A stretch of DNA of 8,461 bases from Acidobacteriota bacterium (lineage in GTDB: Bacteria; Acidobacteriota; Terriglobia; UBA7540): contig JAJYJL010000267.1 of assembly GCA_021789565.1 (NCBI GenBank), positions 1 to 8,461 of the forward strand. The letters run 5' to 3'. Each line of letters begins with the position of its first letter. The stretch's first letter is position 1. Positions 1-7,892 of the stretch are shown here, one piece after another. The notes beneath the pieces were generated by a model. That model saw nothing but the letters and a program-made list of their open reading frames with translations. It searched no databases and was not told where the DNA came from. A program made the translations under genes and the position numbers.

Positions 1-22
1 CATCGCGCGTTTCGGCCAATAG

Positions 23-30
23 AGGAGGAG
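23..30 (+). promoter_or_regulatory. Shine-Dalgarno of the TonB-dependent receptor gene
   Basis: AGGAGGAG lies 8 bases before the ATG at 39. It is close to a full anti-Shine-Dalgarno match and fixes the start at 39, even though the resulting protein has an unusually long stretch before the hydrophobic part of its signal peptide. Only 22 bases precede it in the window, so the promoter cannot be judged. Confidence 0.85.
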
Positions 31-38
31 AAAACACC

Positions 39-3000
39 ATGTGGCGTGTCATTCATCAACAGTGCAGCGGGCTCCAGCATTATACGACAGCAGGTTCGTG
101 GAAGCCCAGGGGGGCGCGCCGGATTGTCGCTCTTGCATTTATTGGGGCGGTCTTGAGCGCTCTGAGTATGAGCCCGGGGGTTGTGTGGGCTCAAATGACC
201 ACCGGCACAATCTTGGGCACAGTTACAGACGCTTCAGGCGCCAGAGTCCCTGGCGTCAAGGTAACGATCACCAACGTGGGGACAGGGGTCCGCCAGACTT
301 CAGAGACCAATAGTGCTGGAATCTATGTGGTTCCAACTCTGATTCCTGGCACTTATGAAGTGTCCGTGGAGAAAGCGGGGTTCCATAAGAGTATCGAGAC
401 GGGGATCACCCTCCAGGTTGATCAGAAGGTGCCGGTTAACGTGACCTTGCAGGTCGGCTCTACTACCAAGACCGTTCAGGTTTCCGGCCGATCCCCGATG
501 GTCCAAACCCAGAGTTCAGCACCGTCGCAAGTGGTCACCGCGCGCGAAATGGTTACACTTCCTCTGAACATCCGCGACTTTGCGCAACTCGTTAACCTGG
601 ACACGGGCGCCGTGCCGAACTACTACAGCTTGGGTGGCAACTTCAACCCCGACAACCCACAGGCAATTTCAGATACTAATGTGAATGGTCAGGGGACTGA
701 CATGAATGAATGGAATATCGATGGGATAAGCGACAACGAAAATTACTTCAATTTTCTTTCCGTGAACCCTTCGATCGATGCCATTCAGGAGTTTAAGGTT
801 TCCACCAGCAACTACTCGGCTGAGTACGGCCACGCTGGCGGCGCGGAAGTACAGGTTGCAATAAAGTCCGGAACCAACCAGTTTCACGGCGACGCCTTTG
901 AATTCCTGAGAAATTCGAAACTTGACGCAAGCGACTTCTTTACTAACGAAGCCGGGGCAAAGATTCCGCGTTTCCAGCAAAACCAGTTCGGAGGCACCCT
1001 GGGCGGGCCAATTAAGAAAGACCGAGTCTTTTTCTTTGCGGATTATGAAGGCTACCGAAGCCGCCAGGGAGAATCCGAGCTTGAGACTATCCCGACCATG
1101 CTGCAACGGCAGGGAATCTTTACAGAACCGGGAAACCCCGTCATTTACAATCCGTACAACATTGATCCGGCGACTGGTCAGCCGCAGCCTTTCCCTAACA
1201 ACACCATCCCTGCGAGCCTCCTAACGGATTCGCCGGGAGCCAAGGTGCTGGCATTGCTTCCCGCGCCAAACCTCAACGTGCCGATTGGTCAAGCAAACTA
1301 CTACGGGCACAACTCCGTTTCGCATGACATCAATACCACAGACGGCCGGGTTGACTACCGGATCAGCGACAAGGACCAATTCTTCGCGCGTTACAGCTTC
1401 CTCCAGACGTTCCTGACTAATCCCCCCTTCCTCGGGACCGTGATCGGCGGTGACCCATTCATCTCCGCTCTGGCCGACACACACAACCAGAACGCCGTCA
1501 TCAGCGAGACGCACGCGTTCAATTCCGGGACCCTCAATGAGTTCCGCTTCGGCGTCAACCGGGTACGAACTAACTGGGGTGCGTTCACTACCCAGAACAC
1601 CTCCGATCAAGTGGGTATTCCGGGCATCAATAACTTCTGCCAAGTCTGCGCCGGCTTGCCCCGCCTCACCATTTCCGGCTTTAACACATTGGGTGCCAGC
1701 CCGTATGCCCCCACTCGACGCCACGACACAGATTTCCAACTGGTGGACAATGCGACGTTCATCCGGGGCAGGCACACCATCAAGATCGGTACCGACCTTC
1801 GCCACCTTAGTGGCAGCCTTTACCAGACGCCAAATTTAATTGGTGAATTCGATTTTGACCAGCGGTTTACAAGCGATCTGGGGGCTTCCGGCACCGGCTC
1901 AGGGGTTGCTAGCTTCCTGCTCGGTCGTTATGAGTCCGCGGAGCGCCAAGGCGAGAAACTCGATCCTGATTGGCGTACCAAGCAGCTCTTCTTCTATGGC
2001 CAAGATGATTTCAGGGTCAACGCGAAGCTGACCCTCAATCTGGGGCTCCGTTACGACTACTACGCTCCCGATGCCCATACGCGTTACGCTTCCCAATTCG
2101 ATCCGGCCACCGGCGATATGCTGCAGTTATGTGTTGCGATAGACTGTGCCGGCGGTATCCAGCCGGACAGGAACGACTGGGGACCGCGCATTGGTTTCGC
2201 GTACAGCCCTGACCAGGGCAAGACCGCCATCCGCAGTGGCTTCGGTATTTCCTATACCCCCGAGCAGCAGGGCTTCCTAGAGGGATACCAATTCCCCAAG
2301 GTAATTGGTCAGACACTTACTCCTGCCAACAGTCTGACGATCAGTCCGACGGATCCCGTGCTGAGCGATGGTTTGCCACCTCCGCCTCCCGTGGCAACCC
2401 GTCCCGGCGCCCCGCCCGGTCATTTTATTTCAAGCGATCCAACCTACTGGTTGGACCCGAATCTTCCGATGCCGCGGATCTATCAATGGTCCTTGGATGT
2501 CGAGCGGGCGATCACACCAACGCTCATGTTGGATGTGGGTTACGTGGGCAACTCCGGAAACCATATACAAGTGGACCTCCCAGGTAACTATCCGGAACCC
2601 GGCGTTGTGACCGCCACAGGATTACCTTTACAGGAGGCTAGACCTTACTACGCGGTTGATCCCAACATGACTGTGACTAGCAAGATCACAAACTCCGGGT
2701 CGTCAACTTACCACTCCTTGCAACTCAAGCTTCAGAAACGTTTCTCCTCTGGTCTCTCGTTTCTCGCCGCCTACACCTGGTCGCACGCCTTCAACGTGGG
2801 TGGGAATTATACCAACCCGGATCAGTACATGCGGAATAAATCGCCCTACGGCCCTCTGCAAACACTGTCGGTGAGTTACATCTATCAATTGCCGTTCGGA
2901 CGAAGCAGGCACTGGGGGAAGGGTTGGAATGGGGTGACAGATTCTTTCCTGGGCGGCTGGGAAGTGAGCGGCATTACCACTTACAGGTCTGGCTTCCCGT

Positions 3001-3395
3001 TCACACCCGGAATTACCAGCACACTGGACAACGGTATGGGCAACGCGCCTAACCGCATTTGCAACGGGAGCGTTTCCAACCCAACGATCAGCCACTGGTT
3101 TGACCCCAATTGCTTTGTGTCCCCAGCCACGAACGTCTTTGGAAACAGCGGATACAACATTTTGTATGGCCCCCACTTCCAGGACTGGGATTTTGCAACG
3201 CTCAAGGACTTCAGGTTCAGCGAATCTCGCTACCTGCAATTCCGGGCGGAGTTTTTCAACCTCCCGAACAACGTGGACTTCGGTAACCCTAATGCTTTCA
3301 TCTGCGGTGGATTTTGTGGTGAAGGCACCATTACTGGCCTTGCAGGCGGTTACAATCCGCGGCAAATCCAATTTGCGTTGAAGCTCTATTTCTGA
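39..3395 (+). CDS. TonB-dependent receptor, Oar-like, with carboxypeptidase-regulatory-like domain
   Basis: Outer-membrane beta-barrel transporter of the Oar-like TonB-dependent class; in this family the substrate is usually unknown, and glycans, peptides or other large nutrients are suspected. The 1118 residues start with a Sec signal peptide: a long basic n-region (1-28), hydrophobic core about 29-44, and likely cleavage after VWA (residue 51). A carboxypeptidase-regulatory-like beta-sandwich follows (about 56-145, beginning GTILGTVTDASG and ending near VGSTTKTVQVSG). Next is a plug-like region (about 150-300) with NVNGQ, NIDGI and IDAIQEFKV (247-254), then the barrel. The protein ends in LKLYF, with the terminal Phe typical of BAM-inserted barrels. 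Length is normal for acidobacterial members. I see no clear TonB box. There is a PPPPP run at 780-784, probably in a loop. All eight cysteines of the mature part fall in four close pairs (534/537, 698/703, 1008/1025, 1089/1093). The gene ends just before a strong terminator, so it is probably transcribed separately from the TPR genes. Confidence 0.93.
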   Translation: MWRVIHQQCSGLQHYTTAGSWKPRGARRIVALAFIGAVLSALSMSPGVVWAQMTTGTILGTVTDASGARVPGVKVTITNVGTGVRQTSETNSAGIYVVPTLIPGTYEVSVEKAGFHKSIETGITLQVDQKVPVNVTLQVGSTTKTVQVSGRSPMVQTQSSAPSQVVTAREMVTLPLNIRDFAQLVNLDTGAVPNYYSLGGNFNPDNPQAISDTNVNGQGTDMNEWNIDGISDNENYFNFLSVNPSIDAIQEFKVSTSNYSAEYGHAGGAEVQVAIKSGTNQFHGDAFEFLRNSKLDASDFFTNEAGAKIPRFQQNQFGGTLGGPIKKDRVFFFADYEGYRSRQGESELETIPTMLQRQGIFTEPGNPVIYNPYNIDPATGQPQPFPNNTIPASLLTDSPGAKVLALLPAPNLNVPIGQANYYGHNSVSHDINTTDGRVDYRISDKDQFFARYSFLQTFLTNPPFLGTVIGGDPFISALADTHNQNAVISETHAFNSGTLNEFRFGVNRVRTNWGAFTTQNTSDQVGIPGINNFCQVCAGLPRLTISGFNTLGASPYAPTRRHDTDFQLVDNATFIRGRHTIKIGTDLRHLSGSLYQTPNLIGEFDFDQRFTSDLGASGTGSGVASFLLGRYESAERQGEKLDPDWRTKQLFFYGQDDFRVNAKLTLNLGLRYDYYAPDAHTRYASQFDPATGDMLQLCVAIDCAGGIQPDRNDWGPRIGFAYSPDQGKTAIRSGFGISYTPEQQGFLEGYQFPKVIGQTLTPANSLTISPTDPVLSDGLPPPPPVATRPGAPPGHFISSDPTYWLDPNLPMPRIYQWSLDVERAITPTLMLDVGYVGNSGNHIQVDLPGNYPEPGVVTATGLPLQEARPYYAVDPNMTVTSKITNSGSSTYHSLQLKLQKRFSSGLSFLAAYTWSHAFNVGGNYTNPDQYMRNKSPYGPLQTLSVSYIYQLPFGRSRHWGKGWNGVTDSFLGGWEVSGITTYRSGFPFTPGITSTLDNGMGNAPNRICNGSVSNPTISHWFDPNCFVSPATNVFGNSGYNILYGPHFQDWDFATLKDFRFSESRYLQFRAEFFNLPNNVDFGNPNAFICGGFCGEGTITGLAGGYNPRQIQFALKLYF

Positions 3396-3425
3396 CGCGA
3401 TTCCGACACGGTTTGAGGCATATCA

Positions 3426-3452
3426 GGGCGGCCCTGCGGGGCCGCCCTTTTT
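3426..3452 (+). terminator. Rho-independent terminator after the receptor gene
   Basis: A perfect 9-bp GC-only stem (GGGCGGCCC at 3426-3434 pairing with GGGCCGCCC at 3439-3447) has a TGCG tetraloop and is followed at once by five T (3448-3452). It begins 31 bases after the receptor stop codon. It should stop transcription from the receptor gene and isolate it from the TPR operon. Confidence 0.92.
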
Positions 3453-3522
3453 CCGCTTCGACCACTGAGGATTGCTTTTACACCTTTCTCGTGAGCGATT
3501 GCGAACCGAACACATTCCGAAG

Positions 3523-3552
3523 TTGCCCATGCCAAAGCCGGCTCGATATAAT
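3523..3552 (+). promoter_or_regulatory. Sigma70-like promoter of the TPR operon
   Basis: A perfect TATAAT (3547-3552) stands 18 bases after TTGCCC (3523-3528, four of six matches to TTGACA). It lies in the gap between the receptor terminator and the first TPR gene, where a promoter is expected. Counting about 7 bases from the -10 box puts the transcription start at about 3559, which is the A of the preferred ATG, so the mRNA may be leaderless. The pattern is read by eye; no transcription data support it. Confidence 0.55.
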
Positions 3553-3558
3553 CAGGCC

Positions 3559-5352
3559 ATGTTGAAATTTGGCAGAGTGGTCATGGGGGCGCTGATTCTC
3601 TTTGGTCCCGTCCTGCTCCCTGGGAGGCCTTCGGCCGCAGCGGCCGGTCGAAGGGATGACCTCCTGGCCATCGCGAGAAACAAGATCCGCGAGAAAGACT
3701 ATTCCTCGGCGGAGGAGCTGATAAGAAAAGTTCTCATTAAGGAATCCACCTCATCGAAAGCGTATAACCTCCTAGGGGTCTGCCAGACTGGAACGGGCAA
3801 GTACGAAGCCGCAAGGGTGTCTTTCGAAAAGGCTATTGAGCTCAATCCAAAGTACGCTTCCGCTCGCGTCAATCTTGGCATCTTGCTTCTGGGATTGCAC
3901 GAAGATGCCGCCGCCCTCAAGCAGTTCAAGGCAGCCCTCGCGGATGATCCATCAATTTTGAGTCGAGATCCGACCTCTTACTTGTCTTCCAACATTCTCG
4001 GTCTCTGCCTCATGGATGAAAAGAAGTACGAGGCAGCGCTGGCGGCGTTCCAGCGCTCCGTGCGGATCAATCCAGCGTATCTTCCCGCGCGATTGAACAT
4101 GGGCAATGCGTTGGTGGCCTTGAAAAGAGACGGTGCAGCACTCAAGGAATTCTTGGCCGCGCTCAAGATTGACCCCGAAAATTCCGCGGCTCTCTACAAT
4201 GTCGGGCTCATTTACGGCCGACAAGGGAAGTTCGACGCCGCGTCAAAATACTTAGGCCAAGCCCACCGGCTCGCTCCGCGCCTTCAAGCCGTGACGTTAT
4301 CCTTAATCGGAGCGGACCTCAGTAGCGGCAAAAAACAGGAGGCGGAATCTCTGACTGATGACTGGGAGAAGTCTGGCTCACTTAGTTCCGAGGCCCGCAA
4401 GGACGTCGCATTGCTATGGATGGCGCATGGCGCGCCTGGCTCAGCCGTCAAGCTAGTGCAAGGATATCCCGCCCTTTCGTCAGAGCTCTGCAAGATCGGC
4501 TATGAGAAAGCAGAATCGGAATTCCAGAACGGGCATTATCAGGAAGCAGCCAGGGAGTTGAAGGCGATCCAAAGCTTACAGCCGCCCGATGCCGCGTTTC
4601 ACAATCTCCTGGGTTCCATTTATTATGCGCTCGACGATCCACGGAGGGCTTCGAACGAGTTTCAAGATGCGATAAAGCTGCAGCCAGACAACCCCGACCT
4701 TTATTTTAAACTCGGAATGGTTTTTCTGAAGCATCTAACGCCCAGCCCTGCCATCTACGTTTTTAAAACCGGGCTGAAGATCCGTCCCGACGCGCCAAAG
4801 CTTTGGCTGGGACTGGGTCTTAGCTATTTTATTGCTTACCGCTCCGAAGATGCCGAGCGGGCGCTACGCAAGGCGATAGCGCTCAATCCCAGATACGAGA
4901 TCGCTTACGTCGTCTTAGGGGATGTCGTGGCGCAGAGCGGACGTGCTAGCGCCGCACTGGAAGAATTCAGCAAGGCCATCGCGATCAGCCCTGACTCGCC
5001 GGTTCCTTACTACTATTACGGCAAGCTCGCTCAGGAGTATCACCCACGAGATGCCGTCGAAAAACTCCGCAAAGCTGTTGCCCTGAAGCCAAGCTTCGCT
5101 GAGGCGCACTATGAACTTGGAAAGGCGCTGGCCAAGGAGGGGAATACGGCGGAAGCTATCGCCGAATTGCAGAGGAGCCTCCAACTTAACCCCGGCCTCG
5201 CCCAGTCTCACTACCAACTCGCGTTGATTTACGGAAAGCTGGGAGATCATTCTGAATCGGCGGAACAGCTCCGTCAGTTCGCACGGGCGAGTAAGCAGAA
5301 ACAGCCCGAAGACCTTATCCAGGGGTTAGAAGTTCAAATCGAAAAGCCTTGA
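3559..5352 (+). CDS. Secreted tetratricopeptide-repeat protein (first of a pair)
   Basis: A 597-residue helical-repeat scaffold, probably periplasmic and acting through protein-protein contacts; no catalytic domain is visible. The start chosen is the ATG at 3559 because it opens directly into a signal peptide: MLKFGRVV, hydrophobic MGALILFGPVLL, and likely cleavage in the alanine run near residues 26-29. The frame is open upstream to a TTG at 3472 and an ATG at 3529, but those add non-signal sequence and overlap the proposed promoter. The mature part is roughly 13 TPR units from about residue 33 to 580, with typical signatures such as KYEAARVSFEKAIELNP and NTAEAIAELQRSLQLNP. Residues about 240-310 are degenerate and may form a hinge between an N-terminal superhelix and a C-terminal one. 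No good Shine-Dalgarno precedes the ATG. The next gene begins one base after the stop. TPR identity is certain; the partner and role are unknown. Confidence 0.9.
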   Translation: MLKFGRVVMGALILFGPVLLPGRPSAAAAGRRDDLLAIARNKIREKDYSSAEELIRKVLIKESTSSKAYNLLGVCQTGTGKYEAARVSFEKAIELNPKYASARVNLGILLLGLHEDAAALKQFKAALADDPSILSRDPTSYLSSNILGLCLMDEKKYEAALAAFQRSVRINPAYLPARLNMGNALVALKRDGAALKEFLAALKIDPENSAALYNVGLIYGRQGKFDAASKYLGQAHRLAPRLQAVTLSLIGADLSSGKKQEAESLTDDWEKSGSLSSEARKDVALLWMAHGAPGSAVKLVQGYPALSSELCKIGYEKAESEFQNGHYQEAARELKAIQSLQPPDAAFHNLLGSIYYALDDPRRASNEFQDAIKLQPDNPDLYFKLGMVFLKHLTPSPAIYVFKTGLKIRPDAPKLWLGLGLSYFIAYRSEDAERALRKAIALNPRYEIAYVVLGDVVAQSGRASAALEEFSKAIAISPDSPVPYYYYGKLAQEYHPRDAVEKLRKAVALKPSFAEAHYELGKALAKEGNTAEAIAELQRSLQLNPGLAQSHYQLALIYGKLGDHSESAEQLRQFARASKQKQPEDLIQGLEVQIEKP

Positions 5353-5353
5353 T

Positions 5354-6472
5354 ATGAGTTTTTTGAAGTGCCAGTGCGCCTTGGTCTTAGGACGCGTGTT
5401 ATGTGGAATTCTGGTCATCGGTGCCACATCAGGAGCTGCTGCGCAAGAATGGGGCGGCCCCGCTCCAATTTCTTCCCCGGCCCATCTGCAAAGACAAATA
5501 TCCCAAGCCGAAGCCGCGGCCCGCGCGCATCCCAACGATGCTGAAACTCTACTGAGCCTGGTGCGACTCTATGACCTGAACGGCGATTTCAGGAAATCTG
5601 TTCCCGTTCTAAGGAAAGTGGTCAATTTACAGCCCGACAACCTGAATGCCAATCGTCTCCTCGGCACGGATCTATTTCATATCGGGGACTACACCGAGGC
5701 TTTGAAGCCATTGCGAACCGTGGTCGCCGTTGATCGCAATGATGGTCAGACAAACTTTTATCTGGGCCTGTGCTACCTGGCACTGGATCGCAACGATGAG
5801 GCGGGGAAGGCCTTTGCCGGGGTGGCCGCGAATGCTCCCGCGAACATGGATGAACTGTATTTCCTGGTTCAAGGCTATTCTCGCCTCTCCTCAGCAATGC
5901 TAACCAGGCTGGCGGCCCTGGGCAAGAATTCGTACCGCATGGATGAAATTCGTGGTAAGTACTTTGAGCTGCAGAACGCTCCGGAACAGGCGATTAAGGA
6001 GTATGAGGCCGCCGTACAACTGCGTCCCGATTTAGCCTCGCTCCACTACGTGCTGGGAGATGCCTACTGGAAACTTTCGCAGTTGAATAAGGCTGCAGCA
6101 GAATTCCAGCGAGCAGTCGAACTGGCCCCCCAACACTTCATGGCACATTACAATTTGGGAAAGGTCTTGTTGGAGCAAAATAAGTTGGCCGATGCCCTTA
6201 AAGAGTTTCGCACCGCGTTATCAGAACAACCCGGCTTGGTTGACGGCTATTTGGAGGTGGGCAAGGTGCTGTACCAGGAAGGGCACTACCATGCGGCCAT
6301 CCCTCAGCTCCAACGGTACGTGAAACTTTCTCGCGACAGCCCGACACCCCATTATCTCCTTTTCCAGATCTACCGCCGATTGAACGACGCCGTGGATGCG
6401 AACAAGCAGCTCAATTTGTTCAAACAGACGGACGCGATTATGCAAGCCAAGAAAAGACCAAGAATCCGGTAA
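5354..6472 (+). CDS. Secreted tetratricopeptide-repeat protein (second of a pair)
   Basis: A 372-residue exported TPR protein. The N-terminus is a Sec signal peptide: hydrophobic stretch about 9-29 with likely cleavage after GAAA (residue 30), before QEWGG. About eight TPR units follow (roughly 35-355), for example DYTEALKPLRTVVAVD and QLNKAAAEFQRAVELAP. The segment around residues 170-195 (SSAMLTRLAALGKNSYR) interrupts the repeat register in a way I have seen in other acidobacterial TPR proteins. The tail is strongly basic (KKRPRIR). The start follows the previous stop by one base and has no clear Shine-Dalgarno of its own, so translation is probably coupled to the upstream gene. Its C-terminal half resembles the end of that neighbour (HYxLxxIYxxLxD near both ends), suggesting an old tandem duplication, although all TPRs look alike to some degree. 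The function is unknown; a periplasmic assembly or adaptor role is a guess. Confidence 0.9.
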   Translation: MSFLKCQCALVLGRVLCGILVIGATSGAAAQEWGGPAPISSPAHLQRQISQAEAAARAHPNDAETLLSLVRLYDLNGDFRKSVPVLRKVVNLQPDNLNANRLLGTDLFHIGDYTEALKPLRTVVAVDRNDGQTNFYLGLCYLALDRNDEAGKAFAGVAANAPANMDELYFLVQGYSRLSSAMLTRLAALGKNSYRMDEIRGKYFELQNAPEQAIKEYEAAVQLRPDLASLHYVLGDAYWKLSQLNKAAAEFQRAVELAPQHFMAHYNLGKVLLEQNKLADALKEFRTALSEQPGLVDGYLEVGKVLYQEGHYHAAIPQLQRYVKLSRDSPTPHYLLFQIYRRLNDAVDANKQLNLFKQTDAIMQAKKRPRIR

Positions 6473-6500
6473 GACAGGGCTTCATACGTTAGGGTTGCGA

Positions 6501-6528
6501 ATTGAACTTTTTGAGATAAGTTTTCAAT
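6501..6528 (+). other. Imperfect AT-rich hairpin after the TPR operon
   Basis: ATTGAACTT (6501-6509) can pair with AAGTTTTCAAT (6518-6528), forming nine base pairs with a two-base bulge and an 8-base loop. It lies 28 bases after the stop of the second TPR gene. It lacks a following T-run, so it is at best a weak terminator or an mRNA 3' end stabiliser, and could be chance in an AT-rich patch. Confidence 0.25.
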
Positions 6529-6603
6529 CAGCGAGTTCCGTTTGCTCACAGCGCTTGGCGATGGTGGCGCCGTGTTACCGAAAGCGGCGGGGCGGACTAG
6601 CCG

Positions 6604-6666
6604 CGGTTCAAGGCGACGGTCGAGCCGCTGATCGGGATACTGAAAGAAAAACTTGGCTGGGAATAA
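6604..6666 (+). pseudogene. Possible transposase C-terminal remnant
   Basis: In the gap between the TPR operon and the GH172 gene, the frame beginning at 6604 reads RFKA, then TVEPLIGILKEKLGW, then E and a stop (TAA 6664-6666). The pattern KxxxE(6)K recalls the conserved Y-R-E-K region near the end of IS4/IS1182-type DDE transposases. One frame over, YRKRRGG directly upstream (about 6572-6592) has the basic character of the preceding part, which would imply a frameshift near 6600. The match is only about 20-30 residues and could be accidental. No inverted repeats or target-site duplication were found. Confidence 0.2.
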
Positions 6667-6692
6667 ACAAGCGGGAATCCAATCTTACGGTT

Positions 6693-6699
6693 TAGGAGG
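6693..6699 (+). promoter_or_regulatory. Shine-Dalgarno of the GH172 gene
   Basis: TAGGAGG sits 4 bases before the ATG at 6704. The strong match decides the start over the in-frame TTG at 6653, which would place the Shine-Dalgarno inside the coding sequence and add residues that spoil the export signal. The spacing is a little short but workable. Confidence 0.85.
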
Positions 6700-6703
6700 C
6701 GAT

Positions 6704-7879
6704 ATGAGCAAGATTTCGCGGGGCGAATTTTTAAAAGCTTTTTTTGCAGCGTCGAGCTTACCTCTGGCCAAGGCCAAGGCGGCATCGCCCGACCCTGTCC
6801 CAACACGCTGGCACAGTCCAGGCTTGGGCATGTTGCCTCTATTAGCCCAAGCCGAGAGCCGCCAGGTATCCCCCGAGAACCCGACGGGCGGAAAAGGCAT
6901 GGGGGCAAGGGCCATACCGAGTCCTCATGATCCTAATCTTCCTTATTCAGCGGCTGCGGAGCAACTGGGCCAAGGCTGGAAGGTGAGTCCCTTTTATAAA
7001 TTCAAGGCGGGCGAGACGCGCACCATCATGGAGGTTGATGGACCGGGCGTGATCGAGCACATCTGGATTGCGACGTTGACGAGCTGGGAGGGTAACGGCA
7101 GGGCATGCGTGCTTCGTTTCTACTGGGATCATGAGGAGACGCCATCCATTGAAGTTCCCTTAACAGACTTCTTCGCGGTCGGTAACGACCGGTTTGCGCC
7201 GGTGAACTCGCTGGCGGTCATTGTGAACCCTACGTCGGCGCTAAATTGCTACTGGCCGATGCCCTTCCAGCGGCACGCCAAAATCACCTTTAGCAATGAC
7301 TTGTCTCAAGAATTAGGTCCGGTAACCTACCAGATAGACTACATGCTCACGCCCGTCCCCGAAGATGTCGGCTACTTCCACGCCCAATGGCGGAGAGCGA
7401 CGACAAAGCGATCCTTCCCGCAACATACCATCGTTGACGGGGTAAAAGGGGAGGGCCGCTATGTAGGGACGTTCATTGCGTGGGCACAATTGACGGACGG
7501 CTGGGACGGGGAAGGGGAAGTTAAGTTTTACATTGATGGTGACAAGCAGTTTCCGACAATTTGCGGAACGGGCACCGAAGACTACTTCGGGGGCAGTTAC
7601 GGCTTTCCCGAAGTTTACACGACAGCCTATGTCGGCAATACGCTCAAGCGCGAAAAGGGCAATGGTCCGAGGTTATGGAGCCTGTACCGCTGGCACATTA
7701 TGGATGCGATTTGTTTCAAGAGGGATCTGCGCGCCACCATTCAGGCCCTCGGATGGTGGCCAAACGGGCGGTATCAGCCGCTCGCGGATGACTACGCCTC
7801 GGTCGCCTATTGGTATCAAAAGGAGCCGCATGCTCGTTTCCCTCCGTTTCCACCACTATCAGCGCGCTGGTCTAGATAG
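6704..7879 (+). CDS. DUF2961 / glycoside hydrolase family 172 protein, exported
   Basis: The 391 residues match the DUF2961 fold along almost the whole length: ESRQVSPENPTGGKGMGARA (51-70), VDGPGVIEHIWI (111-122), IEVPLTDFFAVG (149-160), WPMPFQRHAKI (184-194), YFHAQWRR (224-231), GEGRYVGTFIAW (249-260), WDGEGEVKFYIDGD (267-280), GTGTEDYFGGSYGF (288-301), and SVAYWYQKEPHARFPPFPP (366-384). This family is now GH172; characterised members are alpha-D-fructofuranosidases, difructose dianhydride I synthase/hydrolases and D-arabinofuranosidases acting on mycobacterial arabinan. The glutamates in WDGEGE (E270) and GTGTED (E292) correspond, as far as I can judge, to the two catalytic carboxylates, so the enzyme looks intact. 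Which sugar it cleaves cannot be read from the sequence. The N-terminus (SRGEFLKAFFAASSLPLA) resembles a Tat signal but has RG where RR is expected, so export is likely but the route is uncertain. A 231-base gap separates it from the TPR operon, and a broken GH116 gene follows. Confidence 0.9.
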   Translation: MSKISRGEFLKAFFAASSLPLAKAKAASPDPVPTRWHSPGLGMLPLLAQAESRQVSPENPTGGKGMGARAIPSPHDPNLPYSAAAEQLGQGWKVSPFYKFKAGETRTIMEVDGPGVIEHIWIATLTSWEGNGRACVLRFYWDHEETPSIEVPLTDFFAVGNDRFAPVNSLAVIVNPTSALNCYWPMPFQRHAKITFSNDLSQELGPVTYQIDYMLTPVPEDVGYFHAQWRRATTKRSFPQHTIVDGVKGEGRYVGTFIAWAQLTDGWDGEGEVKFYIDGDKQFPTICGTGTEDYFGGSYGFPEVYTTAYVGNTLKREKGNGPRLWSLYRWHIMDAICFKRDLRATIQALGWWPNGRYQPLADDYASVAYWYQKEPHARFPPFPPLSARWSR

Positions 7880-7892
7880 AGAGCCAGAATGC

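Noticed and set aside
1221..1805. Reverse-strand open frame (194 codons) under the receptor gene
   Set aside because: It is antisense to the conserved barrel coding sequence, with no domain or ribosome binding site.
2703..3371. Long reverse-strand open frame (222 codons) under the receptor gene
   Set aside because: It is fully antisense to a clearly conserved gene, has a composition typical of a shadow frame and shows no recognisable domain.
3472..3558. In-frame upstream starts for the first TPR gene (TTG 3472, ATG 3529)
   Set aside because: They would put about 10-29 non-signal residues before a normal signal peptide, lack a ribosome binding site, and overlap the candidate promoter.
5354..5445. 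Lipoprotein signal in the second TPR protein (Cys 17 in GRVLC)
   Set aside because: Residues before Cys 17 do not fit a lipobox and hydrophobic sequence continues after it; signal peptidase I cleavage after AAA fits better.
6653..6703. TTG 6653 as the start of the GH172 gene
   Set aside because: The strong Shine-Dalgarno at 6693-6699 would then lie inside the gene, while ATG 6704 gives a Tat-like N-terminus.
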